A DNA stretch of 64,000 nucleotides from Eudorina sp. 2006-703-Eu-15 (GCA_003117195.1 BDSI01000103.1:343928-407927); one strand, 5' to 3'; shown: positions 45,739 through 64,000, counted from the stretch's first letter. The notes: a model not told the origin generated them from the letters alone. Numbers and translations: made by a program.

Positions 45739-48700
45739 ATGAGGTTTCTGAACCGTCTGAAGGGCGAGGCAGCGGTAAGTCCAGTCATGTTCACTTCAGG
45801 CGGCATGGTTGCACTTTCACGCCGCCGCGATGGGCTTGAAGAAGGCGCCTAAGCAATCATAACGCTACTATTACCGTTTTCTGGTGATGCGCAGGGAGTT
45901 TTCCGGATCGTCCGCACCTTCCCGTCTACCCTCGTCTGGCCGTTGCTGCTTCTGGGCTTGGTGCTGGGCTTGGGCATCTGGGGCGTCAACCATGTCGCGC
46001 GTGTGGAGGAGAGGAGCAACAGAGTGGGTGTGGCCCCCGCCACTTGCGCGGTCTGTGCCGTATCCCGTCGGCCCACCGACGTGTCGGGTGTGAGCTGCTG
46101 ATTTATCCATAGGGCCCACTCACTGGCACCGCCCGCTCGGGCAAGCGTGCCTCGTCGGCGCCTCTACCCAAGCATTTGGGGTGGTGGTGGTCCACCGGAA
46201 AGGCAACGACTCTGTGACCCTGAAGTCGCCACTGTTCTATCCCTACCAGCTTGCGACCATGAAGCGGTTCTGCTGGTGGGGCTGGGATGTGGTTGCGTTT
46301 CATGCAACACGTGACATTATAGGATGGCCCCCCCCTTGTAGTAAGGAGTGTCATGGCTGCGGGCCCAACCGGGGGCACCGCCCGATCACACCCCTCCACA
46401 CCCCTCCACACCCCTCCACACCCCTCCACACCCCTCCACACCCCTCCACACCCCTCCACACCCCTCCACACCCCTCCACACCCCTCCACACCCTGTCGAC
46501 CGCAGGACCAGGCCTACAGCCTCGCCGTCAGCGCTGCAGTCTCCTTCACCAATCAGCTGACCGCGGCCATCTCCCCGGTCTACTTGATGAGATCGATAGT
46601 CCTGCACAACCCGCAGTACAACGTCGTACAAAGCATATTCAACGGCCTGGCGCCCACCCTTCTATCCCAGGTGCGCTGCGCTCTCCGCCGCCGGGTGGGC
46701 AGCAGCATGGTGATCGCAGCTGGATACCGATCGGCGGCCTGAGCGGGTTCTGAGCTTCTCCTTATTCTTCCTCTTATCCTTCTTCTTACTCTTCTTTTTC
46801 TTCTTATCGTATACGGTATTATTCTTCTTATTCTACTTATTCTGAGGGTTGCACGCATGTTTGTGACGTGACGTGTCCGGTCGCCCCCTCAGACGGGCAA
46901 CATAACTCAAGCCATCGAGTACGCGCCCAATGGCTACATTCGTGACGTGTACCCGGATTCGACGAATGGGACAGCGATTGGCTTCAACATCTTTGCTGCC
47001 GGTACGCGCATGCCGCGGCCCCTGGGGGCCCCGCTGCGCGGTGGGCCCCTCCATGACGTCTCACTGCGGGCGGCTGCGCACTGGCGGAGGAACCCCTCGG
47101 TTGGCATGACGTACTTCAACTAGGGTTTCAGCCAAGCTCCTATCGCCATCCTAGCACCGGCCTTTCTGCGCATGTTGGGACGCCTAGTTCCTGTTGCATG
47201 CCGATCAGTGCGCCCGGGCTTCGGCACACCGGCGCCATGGCGCCCCTCCCTGCCGCCCCGGTCGACCTCCCTTCTACCCCCCCCCCCCTTCTGGCTTGCC
47301 GCCCCTTGCGATGCTGTGCGCCCCCTGCTCGCGCGGTGTGCCCGCAGCTCCCCCTGAGGCTGAAATGGCTATCCGTACGGTGCGAGGGAACGTCACGGCA
47401 CTGGAGGGACCCTACAACCTGGTTGAGGGCGGACACGGCTTGATCGCGCGCACACCCATTTTCATAACCGATGCGGACGCCGGAGAGGACTTTGGGCTCC
47501 CCGGGGAGGTGGACCCCGCGTGTGGCGACCCCTGCGCCTACAATGCCACGTCGCGCGTCAAGTTTTGGGGCTTCGTGAGTCGTCAGGCGGGAGAGGGGCT
47601 GTGTGCGGGACGGGACGCAGAACGGCATGCAGACAAATCCGGCCTCCCTGCCACCCTCCCCGCCACCCTCCCCGCCACCCTCCCTCGAGAGAACCGATAC
47701 GCGGGTGGGCATGGGGCTGCGAGTCATGCTGCGAGCTTCACAGCCCGGCGGCGCTGTGGAATGTCCTGTGAGCGCCGACACAGACCTGAACGCCCACTCA
47801 TTTGAGCTGCCCCACGCTGTGTCGCGCCCCGACGCGCAAACGCGCTGCTGCCACCCCGCACCGGTGCCCTCCTCCCCCCCAAGGCCGCGGCCGTGGTGCA
47901 CATGGAGGAGATGAGCGCGTTCGTGGCCAACACCCTTTCCGCGCTGGAACTTTTGGGCTTCCAGTACACGATTCGCGGGTTGGGGTTCCTGAACGACACC
48001 GAGGTCACCATCGCGTCCAGGTGGGGAAACCGACGCCGTGACGGCATGTGGCATGTGGCATCTGTGTGTGGGAGCAAGGAGGGGGGGAGTTGGCATGTGT
48101 TGGAGCAGGGGGGGTGATGGCATGTGTGGCAGCAAGGGGAGAGGGAGGTAATGAGGTGATTGACATGATGCGCCGCGATCACACTGCGCAGGCCCTGCTG
48201 CACATCAGTAATGTGGACTGGTGTACGGGCCATCTGGTCCATGTACGGCGCCTCGTGACTGACCTGCAGCCGTCCCTCCCCCGTGTCCCCCCTTCGCACA
48301 CTCGCCCACGTACTGCTCCGGCAGCTCCGTCCCGCCCTATGCCCCCGTCAGCGTGACACTCCCCGTGGCCGACAAACAGGTACGGCAGGGTCCGGCGGTG
48401 GTGGGTGCACAGGATGTGGAGGACGTTCTCCCTCCCTCCCTCCCTCCCTCCCTGCCCACCATTGGGTAGCAGCGCGCATCGGGGAGTCGCTCAAAGTGCG
48501 CAACGGCGGACACACCCGGCCGGGTTTCTCCATTCAACACACATATCCTTCATATGTGTACACGTGTCTTTGATGAGTGGGGTGGTCAAAAACCGAATCC
48601 CACAACGAAGTGTGGGTCCGTGACTGGATCTACGCGCAACGCTGGCAGGCTTCCACCTCCCAATGACCGCTGTTTGCCATCCTTGCTTCTGACCCCCCCC

Positions 48701-51700
48701 CCAACAGTTCACTGTCGACGTCGCTCCGACGAACGGCTGGCGGTCGTTCGCTTACGGGGGTCTCCTGGCGGGAGTGATCGTGTTGGCGGTCGTACTTGCC
48801 GTACTGATGTTTGCGGCGCTCGTGTCCAGGTACGTCGGTTTTGGTTCTGCCGGATGTGAGCTGTATGGGTGCTTACACGTTCAGGATCACGTGCAGCGCT
48901 GCCTGCTCCTGGAAATGAATGGCGACGGCGATGCGGACGATGTATGCAGACCGGGCCGCCGGATGTAGCATCCGCGAGCGAAAAGTTGACCGAGGCGTGT
49001 GTTATTTTGGCAGGCAGAACAGGAGTGCGTGACATGCAGGGGCCGAGTCGCGCGCAAAATGTTGTCCGTATTGACCGAGGTGTGTGTGTGTGTGTGTGTG
49101 AAAGATACTGAGCCGAAAGGTGTGTGTGTGTGTGCCGCCATCCCTCCCTGAACGGACAGGAAGCGGCACCAGATGCTGCTGGAGGCGCTCCTGCCCAAGG
49201 ACGTGATCCGAGATCTGCACGACACGGACACGACACTTCTGGACGCCCGGATTCTGCAAGCGGGTCAGTCAGTTGGCAGCGGGGCAGCAGCGCCGACGGC
49301 GGCGGCGGCTCGAGTCGCTACTCGGGGACCGGGTGGGGGCCTCACAGCGCACCCCCAAGGCAGTGCTCGTGCAAAATTGAACTGTGCACGCCTGCCCGTG
49401 TCCATGCAGCATAGGAGCTGGGTCCCCTGCTGCCCCCAATTTCCTATAACCCCCCCCTGCCGGGCCGGGCCAGGCCGCAGCTTACACCACGCGCCTCAAC
49501 CATACGCCCGTGCGTGGCTTCGTTCCAGGCGAGATGGTTTTGGTTACAACGACTGTTCAATCAATGGTCACGACCAACGACTCACCGTCGCGTGTCCGGG
49601 TCCCGGGCTCCCGGCATGTCCTGTGTCCTGTGTCCTGCATTGGCCCCCTGACCCGACCCACAGAGACCACCGCCGACCTGATGCTGGCCCTGCTCAACCA
49701 CCTGTTGGAGGGCCGCATGCCCGACCTGCGCGACGTGGTGTTCATCCGCCAGGCTATCATCCGCGGCGTGGACCTCTACCAGCCCACCGACCTGACACAG
49801 CACATCCGCAACGCAAACCTGGACGTGAGTTCTTGCTGTACTGCGGCACCTGCCCGGGGCGCCGTACGGTCTGTGGATAAGAGGGCCGATGCCAGCCAGA
49901 TGCAACCGGTCGAGGGCCGACTGACGAGTGTGTCGCACGTGATCTCCCCATCACCTCGCCAGCTCCTCATCAGCTTGAACATCAGGTTTCGTCCGCCCCT
50001 GGGCCCCCCTGTTTGCCCCCCCCTGTTTGCCCCCCTGCCCCTGCCCCTGGGCCCTACTCCTCTGCAGAAAGATGTTGCTCGCGCACTGATGCAGCAACTG
50101 GGGGAGACGAACCGAAGCTCCGCCGTCAGCACCAGCTATGACGCCCTGTGCGACGACGAGGGCCTCGGCGGCGGCGCCATCACGCCGCATGCCATGGCCA
50201 GCCAGCTGGGCACGCCGAGCTCGGCGGCGCAGCACACCCTGCAGCAGCAGTTGGCGCTGCAGCAGCAGCAGCAGGCCTACTCCACTCTGTCGGGTGCGCT
50301 GGCCCTCATCCTGGCGCCCCACCCCACCAGCCTGAGGGACGCGCACGAGTCCACGAGCGGCATCGCGGACCCCACGGGGCCCCAGGGGAATCCGCCGACG
50401 ACGGGCGGTGGCGGGTACGGCACGGGTCAGTCGCAGCAGCGCGACCTCGACACCGCGGGAAGTCCGGGCGGCGGGCAGACGCTCTCCGCGCGGCTGCCGA
50501 GCGTCAACTTCGTCAGTCGGGCCATCACGTTCCTGCGAGAGGGTCCCAACGCCGGCGTCACGGCGGGCACAATCACGCGGGAGAGCCTTGAAGCGGCGGC
50601 GGGAGGTGGGGGAGCCGGAGCCCTCCCGGCGCCGGCGGGTGACCAGGCAGCAGCGGAGAGCATGCAACAGCACAGTGCCCGGTCGCGACCCACGATATCC
50701 ATGGTGGAGCTGCCTGCCAACGCCCTGGCGGGACCCGGTGGCGTGGATGACGACTCGGATCCGCCCTGCGCGTCAGCGGCCTCCGCGACGGCGCGCGATG
50801 ACAGCGTCGTGCCGCGCTGCGCTGCGGTCCGTCGGGCGCCGCGCCGGGTCGCATCCGCACTGGGCCCGGCTGCCTTTGGGGCAAACGGCAGCATGCGGCG
50901 GCGGAGCCTGCTACTGAGCTTGAACAACTCGACCATCACCGCCGCCACCTGCGCAGCAGGCGCGGCCGGTATGAGTGGGGGTGGCAGCCACGCCACCAGC
51001 GGCGGTGCGACGTTGGCGCAGCAGGGGGGGACCACGCGCGGGACCAGCAGCCGCCGCGTGTCCGTCGCCTCCGCGCTGGATATGCAGCAGCACGTTCCGC
51101 TTCCGCCGGAGGCGGTCGCGGTGGGTGCCACAAGCGGCGAGCAGCCGCTGCCGCTCAGCGGGAGCCGCATCCAGATGATGACGGTGGGCGCCAGCCGGCG
51201 CAACCTCGCGGCGGGCGCTGCGAACCGAGCGCCAAAGCCGGCTCAGGCTCTGCCGCCACCGCCTCCTCCACCCCCACCGCCTGCCATGCTCGAGGAGGTG
51301 AGCGGGGATCTATATGATTTTGAGTGGCAGCTCGTCTGCCTCCTGGGAAGTGAAGAGGCTCGTGAGGAAGGGGTACGGTTTGCTGCAGTTACGGCACCGT
51401 ATTCATACGGTACGTCATGAGGGTTGGTTCGGAGTCCCGAGCTGGATGGGTCAAAATCAGAGGGAGGCATTGGAGGCCGTGAAGAGGGGTGCCGGGTGCG
51501 GTTTCCAAGCAGACCAAGCAGAGCATCCACTGATCACTGAGGCGCCTTTTCAAGGCCATTTCCGGCCACGTGGTTGACAGCACCGCAAGTGCACGTCCTG
51601 TTCCTGGCTGCTGGTGAATGCGTCGTGCATGGGTGTGTTACATGTCCCCGGGCCCTCCCGCCCACCTCCCGCCCTCCCCCACCCAGGTCGAACGACTGCT

Positions 51701-51992
51701 GGCGATGGCGGACTCGTGGCAGTTCGACACCTGGCGGCTGCGCGACATTACCAACGGCCACGCGCTGTCGGCACTGGGGTTCTACCTCATACAGCGAGCT
51801 GGACTGCTGGAGCGATTCCAGCTGCGACCTGTGGTGCTGGCCAGGTGTGCAGCCCCTTGAACCCGGGTGTGAGGCACTACAGGCACTACAGCCGGCTACT
51901 GATGGATCGCAACAACCTGTGGGTTGCGATAGCGGGCACTCTGGGCCCCTGCTCCTAACAGCACTGCCCGGCCCCGTTCCTCCGCCTCCGGC

Positions 51993-52024
<32 letters not shown>

Positions 52025-54424
52025 CGGCCCCCAGGTTGCTCCGGCACATCGAGGGCGGCTACAACGACAACCCCTACCACAACGCCACCCACGCCGCCGA
52101 CGTGCTCCAGACCCTGCACGTCATCATCCACGGCGCGCAGCTGCACGTCCACTACCTGGAACCGCTGGGGCTACTGGCGGCGTACTTCGCGGCGGTGAGC
52201 TGCGGGAGCCCCAGCGAATGCGCCCTGCTGCATGACCCGTGGCTTCAAATCCGACGGGCGGCGTGGAACGGACCTGCCATATAGCACGCCACCGTAGTCG
52301 CGGCCTTCACCTCTCCACAGGCACCGCGCCCCAACTGCCTGGCCCGCGCCACCGCTTCCCTGACCGCTCGTCCCCCAGATCGTTCACGACTACGGCCACC
52401 CCGGTCTCACCAACGACTTCCTGGTGGCCACCTCGGACCCCCTGGCGGTGAGGTACAACGACAAGTCGCCGCTGGAGAACCACCACGCGGCGGCCTCGTT
52501 CGGGCTGATGCAGAGGCCAGGGCTGGACGTGTTGGCGCCGCTGAGCAAGGCCGAGAAGACGGCCTTCAGGAAGCAGGTGCTGGGGTGTTGGGGTGCTTGG
52601 GTGCTGAGGCGCTGGGTTGCTGGGTTGCTGGGTTGGCCCCCAGTTAGGGGGTTGTGATGGAGACTGTGATGGAGTAGACGATCCAGGTATTTACCCCGGC
52701 TGGCGCAGCACTGCAAGCTGTGCGTGCTAGCTGTGCGCATGTGCACGGACAAGGCCCCCATGTTTCGGAAACAAAGGTAGGTTATGCATGACTCGGTTTC
52801 GCCCCGTCTGCGCCTTGGGTGCCAACCGACCGACCGGCCATCCACTCGGCACCCCAGGTGATTGAGATGGTCCTGGCCACGGACGTGAAGCAGCACTTCG
52901 CGCTGCTCAGCCAGTTCAACACGGCGCACCGCCTCGCGAGCTTCGCGCACTCGACAGCCACGGCCAAGACAAGCCCGGCGACACGGGTCTCCGGGTGAGT
53001 GGTCGGGGGGAGGGTGGTGGGAGGGAGGGTGGGAGGGAGGGAGGGTGGGAGGGTGGCACTGGTAGACAGCTGGGCGGGCGCTGCCGGCGGGGCACATCAC
53101 CGCTTTACGGTCCAAAGCTGCAATGCGATGGATATCACGATACATCGTTTATGAATGAATGAATGAACGTTACAGCGGATCCCAAAGGGATCACCGGTGT
53201 ATATCGGTTATGTAGACGGCGTACATCCTTTTTCGCTTGCACGGTGGATCCCGGGTGTGCATCTGGAAGCCAAAGGCAGCCGGGTCCGCGCGGAATGATC
53301 GACGTCAAGCCCCGCCAGATGTGCCGCACTGGTTGCCACCCCTTCAAACACCTTCCAACCAGGAACCTGCACCTGGACCTGGACCTCAAGGAGATTGTGG
53401 TAGAAGCTGGCCATAACGACAGGAACACAGCGCCCAAGCCGCTGGATGATACTGAGCGGATGCTGAGCTTGCAGCTTGCCATCAAGGCGGCCGACCTGGG
53501 GCATCTGGGCGAGGAGCTGGATGTACACCAGAGGTGGGGCCAACTCGCCATCGCGACAGGACTCGCGACGGCACTGGCGGCAGGCTAGGCTACAGGGCTG
53601 GTACTCGCGCAAGCTGTACCAAGCCCAAGCCCAAGCTGTTAGCGGGCAGCTCCTTGGGCGCATTGCGTATATCTCAGTAGTACATGACGCCCAAGAGTGG
53701 CCCATCCAGATCCAGACGTGTCCCCGCGCGCGTGCGACGCTACCCCCCGTATCCGATTCGTCCCAGGTGGCTGTCGGGTCTGGAGGAGGAGTTCTTCCGG
53801 CAGGGCGACCGGGAGCGGCAGCTCGGCATCCCCATCAGCCCCCTCTTCGACCGCTCCAAGCAGGGGGTCAGCAAGAGCCAGGTGCGCGGTGTCATGGCAG
53901 CTAGGGGCTGGGGCTGCGCAGGGAACAAGCAGAAGCATCCATCCGTCCCGAAACCCACCGTTAGATGAGGTATGCGGTCGGGTCCGTGCATCTGAAGGAC
54001 AGCGGACAGGCTCCGGCGCAGGGCGGCAGGGGGGGCACATCGATATGGAAGTGCGGCGGCGAGGACATGGCGCTTCTCCTATCACCCTTTCAGCAACCCA
54101 GGCAGTCTGGACGGTTCGTGGCAGACCCAGAGACTCCTCCCGTCACAGCCATGATTGCATCCGTACTCCGATCGCTCGTTATGGCCGCAGGTGGGCTTCT
54201 ACGACTTTGTGGCATTGCCGCTGGTTCATGCCCTGGTTAGCGCGTTCCCCGGCACACAGCCGCTCATGACGTGCTTCCTGGGAAACTACCATTACTGGAA
54301 AGGCATCGAGGGCAACAACACCGTTATTGGGGCTGCACCTGCCAAACTCCGTGGCACCTCGGTGAGGCCTGAGGCATCATCCTCGCAGCTGCCGGACCTC
54401 CTCGAGAAGGGCAAGGGCACTTGA
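45739..54424 (+). CDS. Membrane CHASE-like sensor with cyclic-nucleotide phosphodiesterase
   Basis: Hydrolyses cAMP and/or cGMP (PDEase class I fold) on the cytosolic side. Exons: 45739-45774 (MRFLNRLKGEAA), 45895-46023, 46506-46670, 46893-47001, 47348-47574, 47884-48020, (48192-48220), 48270-48379, 48708-48829, 49160-49263, 49664-49824, 50068-51297, 51687-51844, 52035-52194, 52379-52576, 52858-52994, 53363-53533, 53767-53881, 54191-54424; ~1,240 aa. TM1 is TLVWPLLLLGLVLGLGIWGV. The ~270-aa outer part resembles CHASE (APNGYIRDVYPD, GLIARTPIF, VKFWGF). TM2 is LLAGVIVLAVVLAVLMFAAL. After LLEALLPKDVIRDL and a ~400-aa Gln/Ala/Ser linker comes the catalytic domain with HNATHAADV, HDYGHPG, LENHHAA and ADLGH metal-binding motifs. 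The invariant purine-contacting Gln is in KSQ-VGFYDF, at an exon junction. The 48192-48379 join is uncertain. Confidence 0.88.
46386..46494 (+). repeat. 10-bp tandem repeat ACACCCCTCC
   Basis: About eleven near-perfect units in the phosphodiesterase intron just before exon 3 (starts 46506). Its C/T bias sits where the polypyrimidine tract is expected, but it ends within 12 nt of the acceptor. Confidence 0.93.
49017..49052 (+). repeat. Second dispersed intronic motif, copy A
   Basis: ACAGGAGTGCGTGACATGC followed by AGGGGCCGAGT, in an intron of the phosphodiesterase gene. The same 19-mer and flank recur at 62030 in the alanyl-tRNA synthetase gene. Confidence 0.8.
49437..49460 (+). repeat. Dispersed intronic element, copy 6 (partial)
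   Basis: CAATTTCCTATAACCCCCCC, matching the 3' half of the element core, in a phosphodiesterase intron ~200 nt before exon 49664. Confidence 0.6.
51988..52024 (+). repeat. (CTGT)n microsatellite
   Basis: About nine CTGT units in the intron just before the phosphodiesterase exon at 52035; it merges with the polypyrimidine tract. Confidence 0.88.
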
Positions 54425-57147
54425 GTGAAACACCGCTCGACGGGCCGCAGCTCCGACCGGCCGCGGCTCCCAAAGGGGGGGCGCCAGCGTGGTCCATTTG
54501 GTGCGGCTCGCATGCAGCCGCCCGGCAGGATACATAGAGAGTCTTCAAGAAATGTTGAGTGTCAGTCCGAAGAATGCCTGCTCATTCCTTCGCTCGCAGC
54601 AGAGCAGCCCCCTCCCGGAGCAGCAGCAACGCCGCCGCACCGGTCGATCAGTCCCTATAGTAAGTTACGGAGTCGGCCAAATCGGCCGAATAGAGTTGAA
54701 GAGGGCGGCCCTCAAGGCTGCCAGGCTGCATGGTCAAGACACGCCGGACCGTCGCAACGGCCGTGTCGGATGTTGGGAGGCATCGAAGCGACGTGATTGC
54801 CCCTTTCGGGCCGCAGATGGTTGGGACGGTCACATACGGCCCTGCTGTCGTCCATCCAGGTTGATTGGATCCGGCAACCAGCAACCTCAGCGTTGGTTGG
54901 TTTCAACGCTTTGTTTCTCAAGAACGTTGCTTTGCTATCGATTCGATTCATCCCAACTTATTACATCACCGAAGCGTACCGAGGCGTAAGTGCGTGCGTG
55001 TACAGCAGCGGTCCGCGTGTGTAGTATACAGTACTTGTGCATTCGATGATTCGTCCATTCCCTCAAACTCGGCGATTCTCACAGAACCCTACCCAGAGGC
55101 CCCCGACTCGTACTAGTGCAGCCGACATCGATTGCACGCCCGCATCGCTGTTGCCAGAGCTCTGTCTACCTACCTACCTACCTACCTACCTAGAGATTAT
55201 TCTATGGTGTCGTCCATGTCGCCGGCTTGCATCCAGCGGTGCACCCAAGGGACGACGTAAGGCCGTTGTGAGCCCCATGTCCATTCGTCGTGGTGCGGGT
55301 GGGTGCTAAGCACGCCTTCTCGTACTGGACATGTGACTAGGGACGAAATCGTGTGACACGGGGCGCGCAGGCCAGGAAGGCTGGGATGCGTGTTATTGCC
55401 TCACCAAAGGCACCTCATATTATTGAAAGCCTACATTTAGGCTGCTCTCGATGGATGGCAGCGGGCTGTTTTGTTTTGTTATGTCTATCTGCTCAGGGCA
55501 TTGCGAGAGCCGTTGAGGCCCCATACACGTACCGCGGCGCCGCGGCAGACAGGGGGTGTAGGCATGAGCCGGAGTTGATACGACATGCTCACTGGTGGCG
55601 AGTGGTCGGCAGGCGGGGGGGATCCATGTGTGCTTGTCTCGCTCGCGGTACGGTTCCGTAGCTGCGGGCGGCCGGCGGGTGGTGGCGGTCAAGAATTGTC
55701 AGGTGTTCGAAGCAGTAAGATGACGTAGTATGCCTGTCCGCAGGACAAAATGATGAAGCTTAAGATGACGTACAATGGTGTGGATGGCCGAAAGGTGCCT
55801 CTGTCAGCGTCTTGGTTCGCGGACGGCTGGCACGAGCATATGATGCCGCGTGCTGTGACAGCTGATCCGCCAGTTCGCCTGCAATTCCTCGCGCTCTTGC
55901 GGGCATCATCAGTAAAAAAACATGTGCTTGGCAGAACATTGGGGCATCCATGTTGGTCGACAGGGCTTCTCCTTGTGGGGATACCGGGGATACGGTCACG
56001 TCACGTGGCTGCGCACGCCTTCGCGGTTTACGGACATTTACGGTGGTTGACGTGTACATGTGCCATGGCGACAACAACCGCTTGAGGGGCGAGCCAATAT
56101 TTACGGGCGAGCCATGATGGCTGCAAACAGGAGGTAAAACCTCTTTTGCCTCTCGCCCTGGGTTGTACGGACGCCCGCCAACTGCCCCGCGGTGGACATT
56201 TTTGTCACAAGTATCTCAAGTAACACCCTGCAACACCTGTCCCGGGAACATCAGGTTTTGGCCCCTTGACGCGACGCATTCGAGGACCGGTGTCAACATG
56301 TGTGAAGGGGTGGCCGCTTGATTGCGGCCCCCATAGCCGACAACAACATGCCTGCAACCGGCGAGGATCAGGCCGATGCTTTAACGAAGGCAAGTAAGCG
56401 ATCGGCAGCTCAACCTCGGCCGCACCTTGCTCCCCGATGGAAGCCGGGTGTCGGAAGGGCAACACTGACGTGGGTGCATGATGCGTGTGATGAGAAGCTA
56501 CCACTGGAACCAACAAAGGAGGGAGATAGATAACTCCAACAGGGGCAGCCATGGCGGCCACGCTTCGACACTGCGTCCTCCGCGCGGCACCCATGGCTTT
56601 GATTTGTCCAGCTGGCGCTCAAGCAACTGTTCCTTGACACGATTTCAGTATGCAGGTTCTCCCTTGTTAACGAATGGACTGTTGGAGCGTGGGTGGAGCG
56701 CGAGCGCGACGGCTACGCATGGCTTGCGCAGCCTCAAACCGTAAGGAGTAAAATATTTCCCATGGGTACCGGAATCACATTACATCGTCAGGAAGTTGAT
56801 TACAGCCCGTTTCGGGGGCTGACCGAGAACCGTCATGTCACAACCCTAGTTGGAAATCATTGATTTCCATGTGGGTTAAGCACGACCATCACACCACGCG
56901 GCCCAAACGCCAATTTGACAGTGCAGCACCCCGCATCACAGCACAGCGGCTGCACCGTCCAGGGCCTCGGGTCGCACGTAGCTCAAAGCTGCAAAATAAG
57001 CACGAGCGCCCAGAAAAGATCACACCGCAAAAAAATATGTCTCGGAGCTGCATTGCTGCTGCTGCTGCTGCTGGAGTGTCATGGTCCGCAGGTGCCTGCC
57101 CCCTATAGCGTCAGGTTCAGCATATTCACTGCAGCATGGCAGGGTGT
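54425..57147. other. Convergent intergenic region
   Basis: Lies between the 3' ends of the plus-strand phosphodiesterase and minus-strand alanyl-tRNA synthetase genes, so it holds both 3' UTRs. The composition is mixed. Contains a short (CTAC)6 at ~55167-55191 and a weak copia-like peptide near 56349. No supported gene. Confidence 0.5.
56780..56804 (-). terminator. TGTAA polyadenylation signals (minus strand)
   Basis: Two TTACA motifs on the plus strand (56780-56784 and 56800-56804), i.e. TGTAA on the minus strand, ~345-370 nt downstream of the alanyl-tRNA synthetase stop. Distance and duplication fit a chlorophycean poly(A) site. Confidence 0.6.

Positions 57148-64000
<6,853 letters not shown>

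Noticed and set aside
49490..49620. Additional phosphodiesterase exon (TTRLNHTPVRGFVPGEM reading)
   Set aside because: Phases do not fit between exons 49263 and 49664, while a direct join gives continuous LLDARILQA-ETTADLMLALL.

Overview
The window looks like nuclear DNA of a volvocine or other chlorophycean green alga (Chlamydomonas/Volvox type). Reasons: very GC-rich exons, many short-to-medium introns with GTG(A/G)G-type donors and pyrimidine-rich acceptors, long Gln/Ala/Ser/Gly-rich inserts in otherwise conserved proteins, TGTAA near-polyadenylation motifs, abundant simple repeats confined to introns, and eukaryotic gene content. Gene models below were built by hand from reading-frame continuity, splice-site consensus and phase matching; I could not run alignments.

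Layout, left to right. (1) 1-3027, minus: 5' part of a CorA/MRS2-like magnesium transporter gene, running off the left edge. (2) 4498-6422, minus: four-exon armadillo-repeat protein. (3) 7596-9974, plus: two-exon F-box-like/ankyrin-repeat protein; a ~1.2 kb intergenic space separates it from the divergent gene 2. (4) 11385-26673, plus: 21-exon SNF2-family DNA-dependent ATPase of the ERCC6L2/Arabidopsis CHR9 type (~2,257 aa). (5) 27679-41610, plus: 14-exon gamma-tubulin complex component 6-like protein (~2,550 aa). (6) 45739-54424, plus: membrane-anchored CHASE-like sensor joined to a class I cyclic-nucleotide phosphodiesterase (~1,240 aa). (7) 57148-64000, minus: alanyl-tRNA synthetase, missing its N-terminal part beyond the right edge; 15 exons visible.

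There is no operon-like logic: these are independent housekeeping, cytoskeletal, genome-maintenance and signalling genes. Between genes lie six AT-richer stretches, the largest 41.6-45.7 kb, without convincing genes. I saw no tRNA, rRNA, CRISPR or intact mobile element.

The most distinctive signal is in the introns. At least six diverged copies of a ~45 bp element (core ATGTCTACCAATTTCCTATA) sit in introns of the transporter, SNF2 and phosphodiesterase genes, several immediately upstream of the 3' splice site. Two further short families recur in introns of unrelated genes. There are also large tandem repeats, including a ~1.26 kb array of 12-bp units inside a GCP6-like intron that stays open in several frames and imitates long genes.
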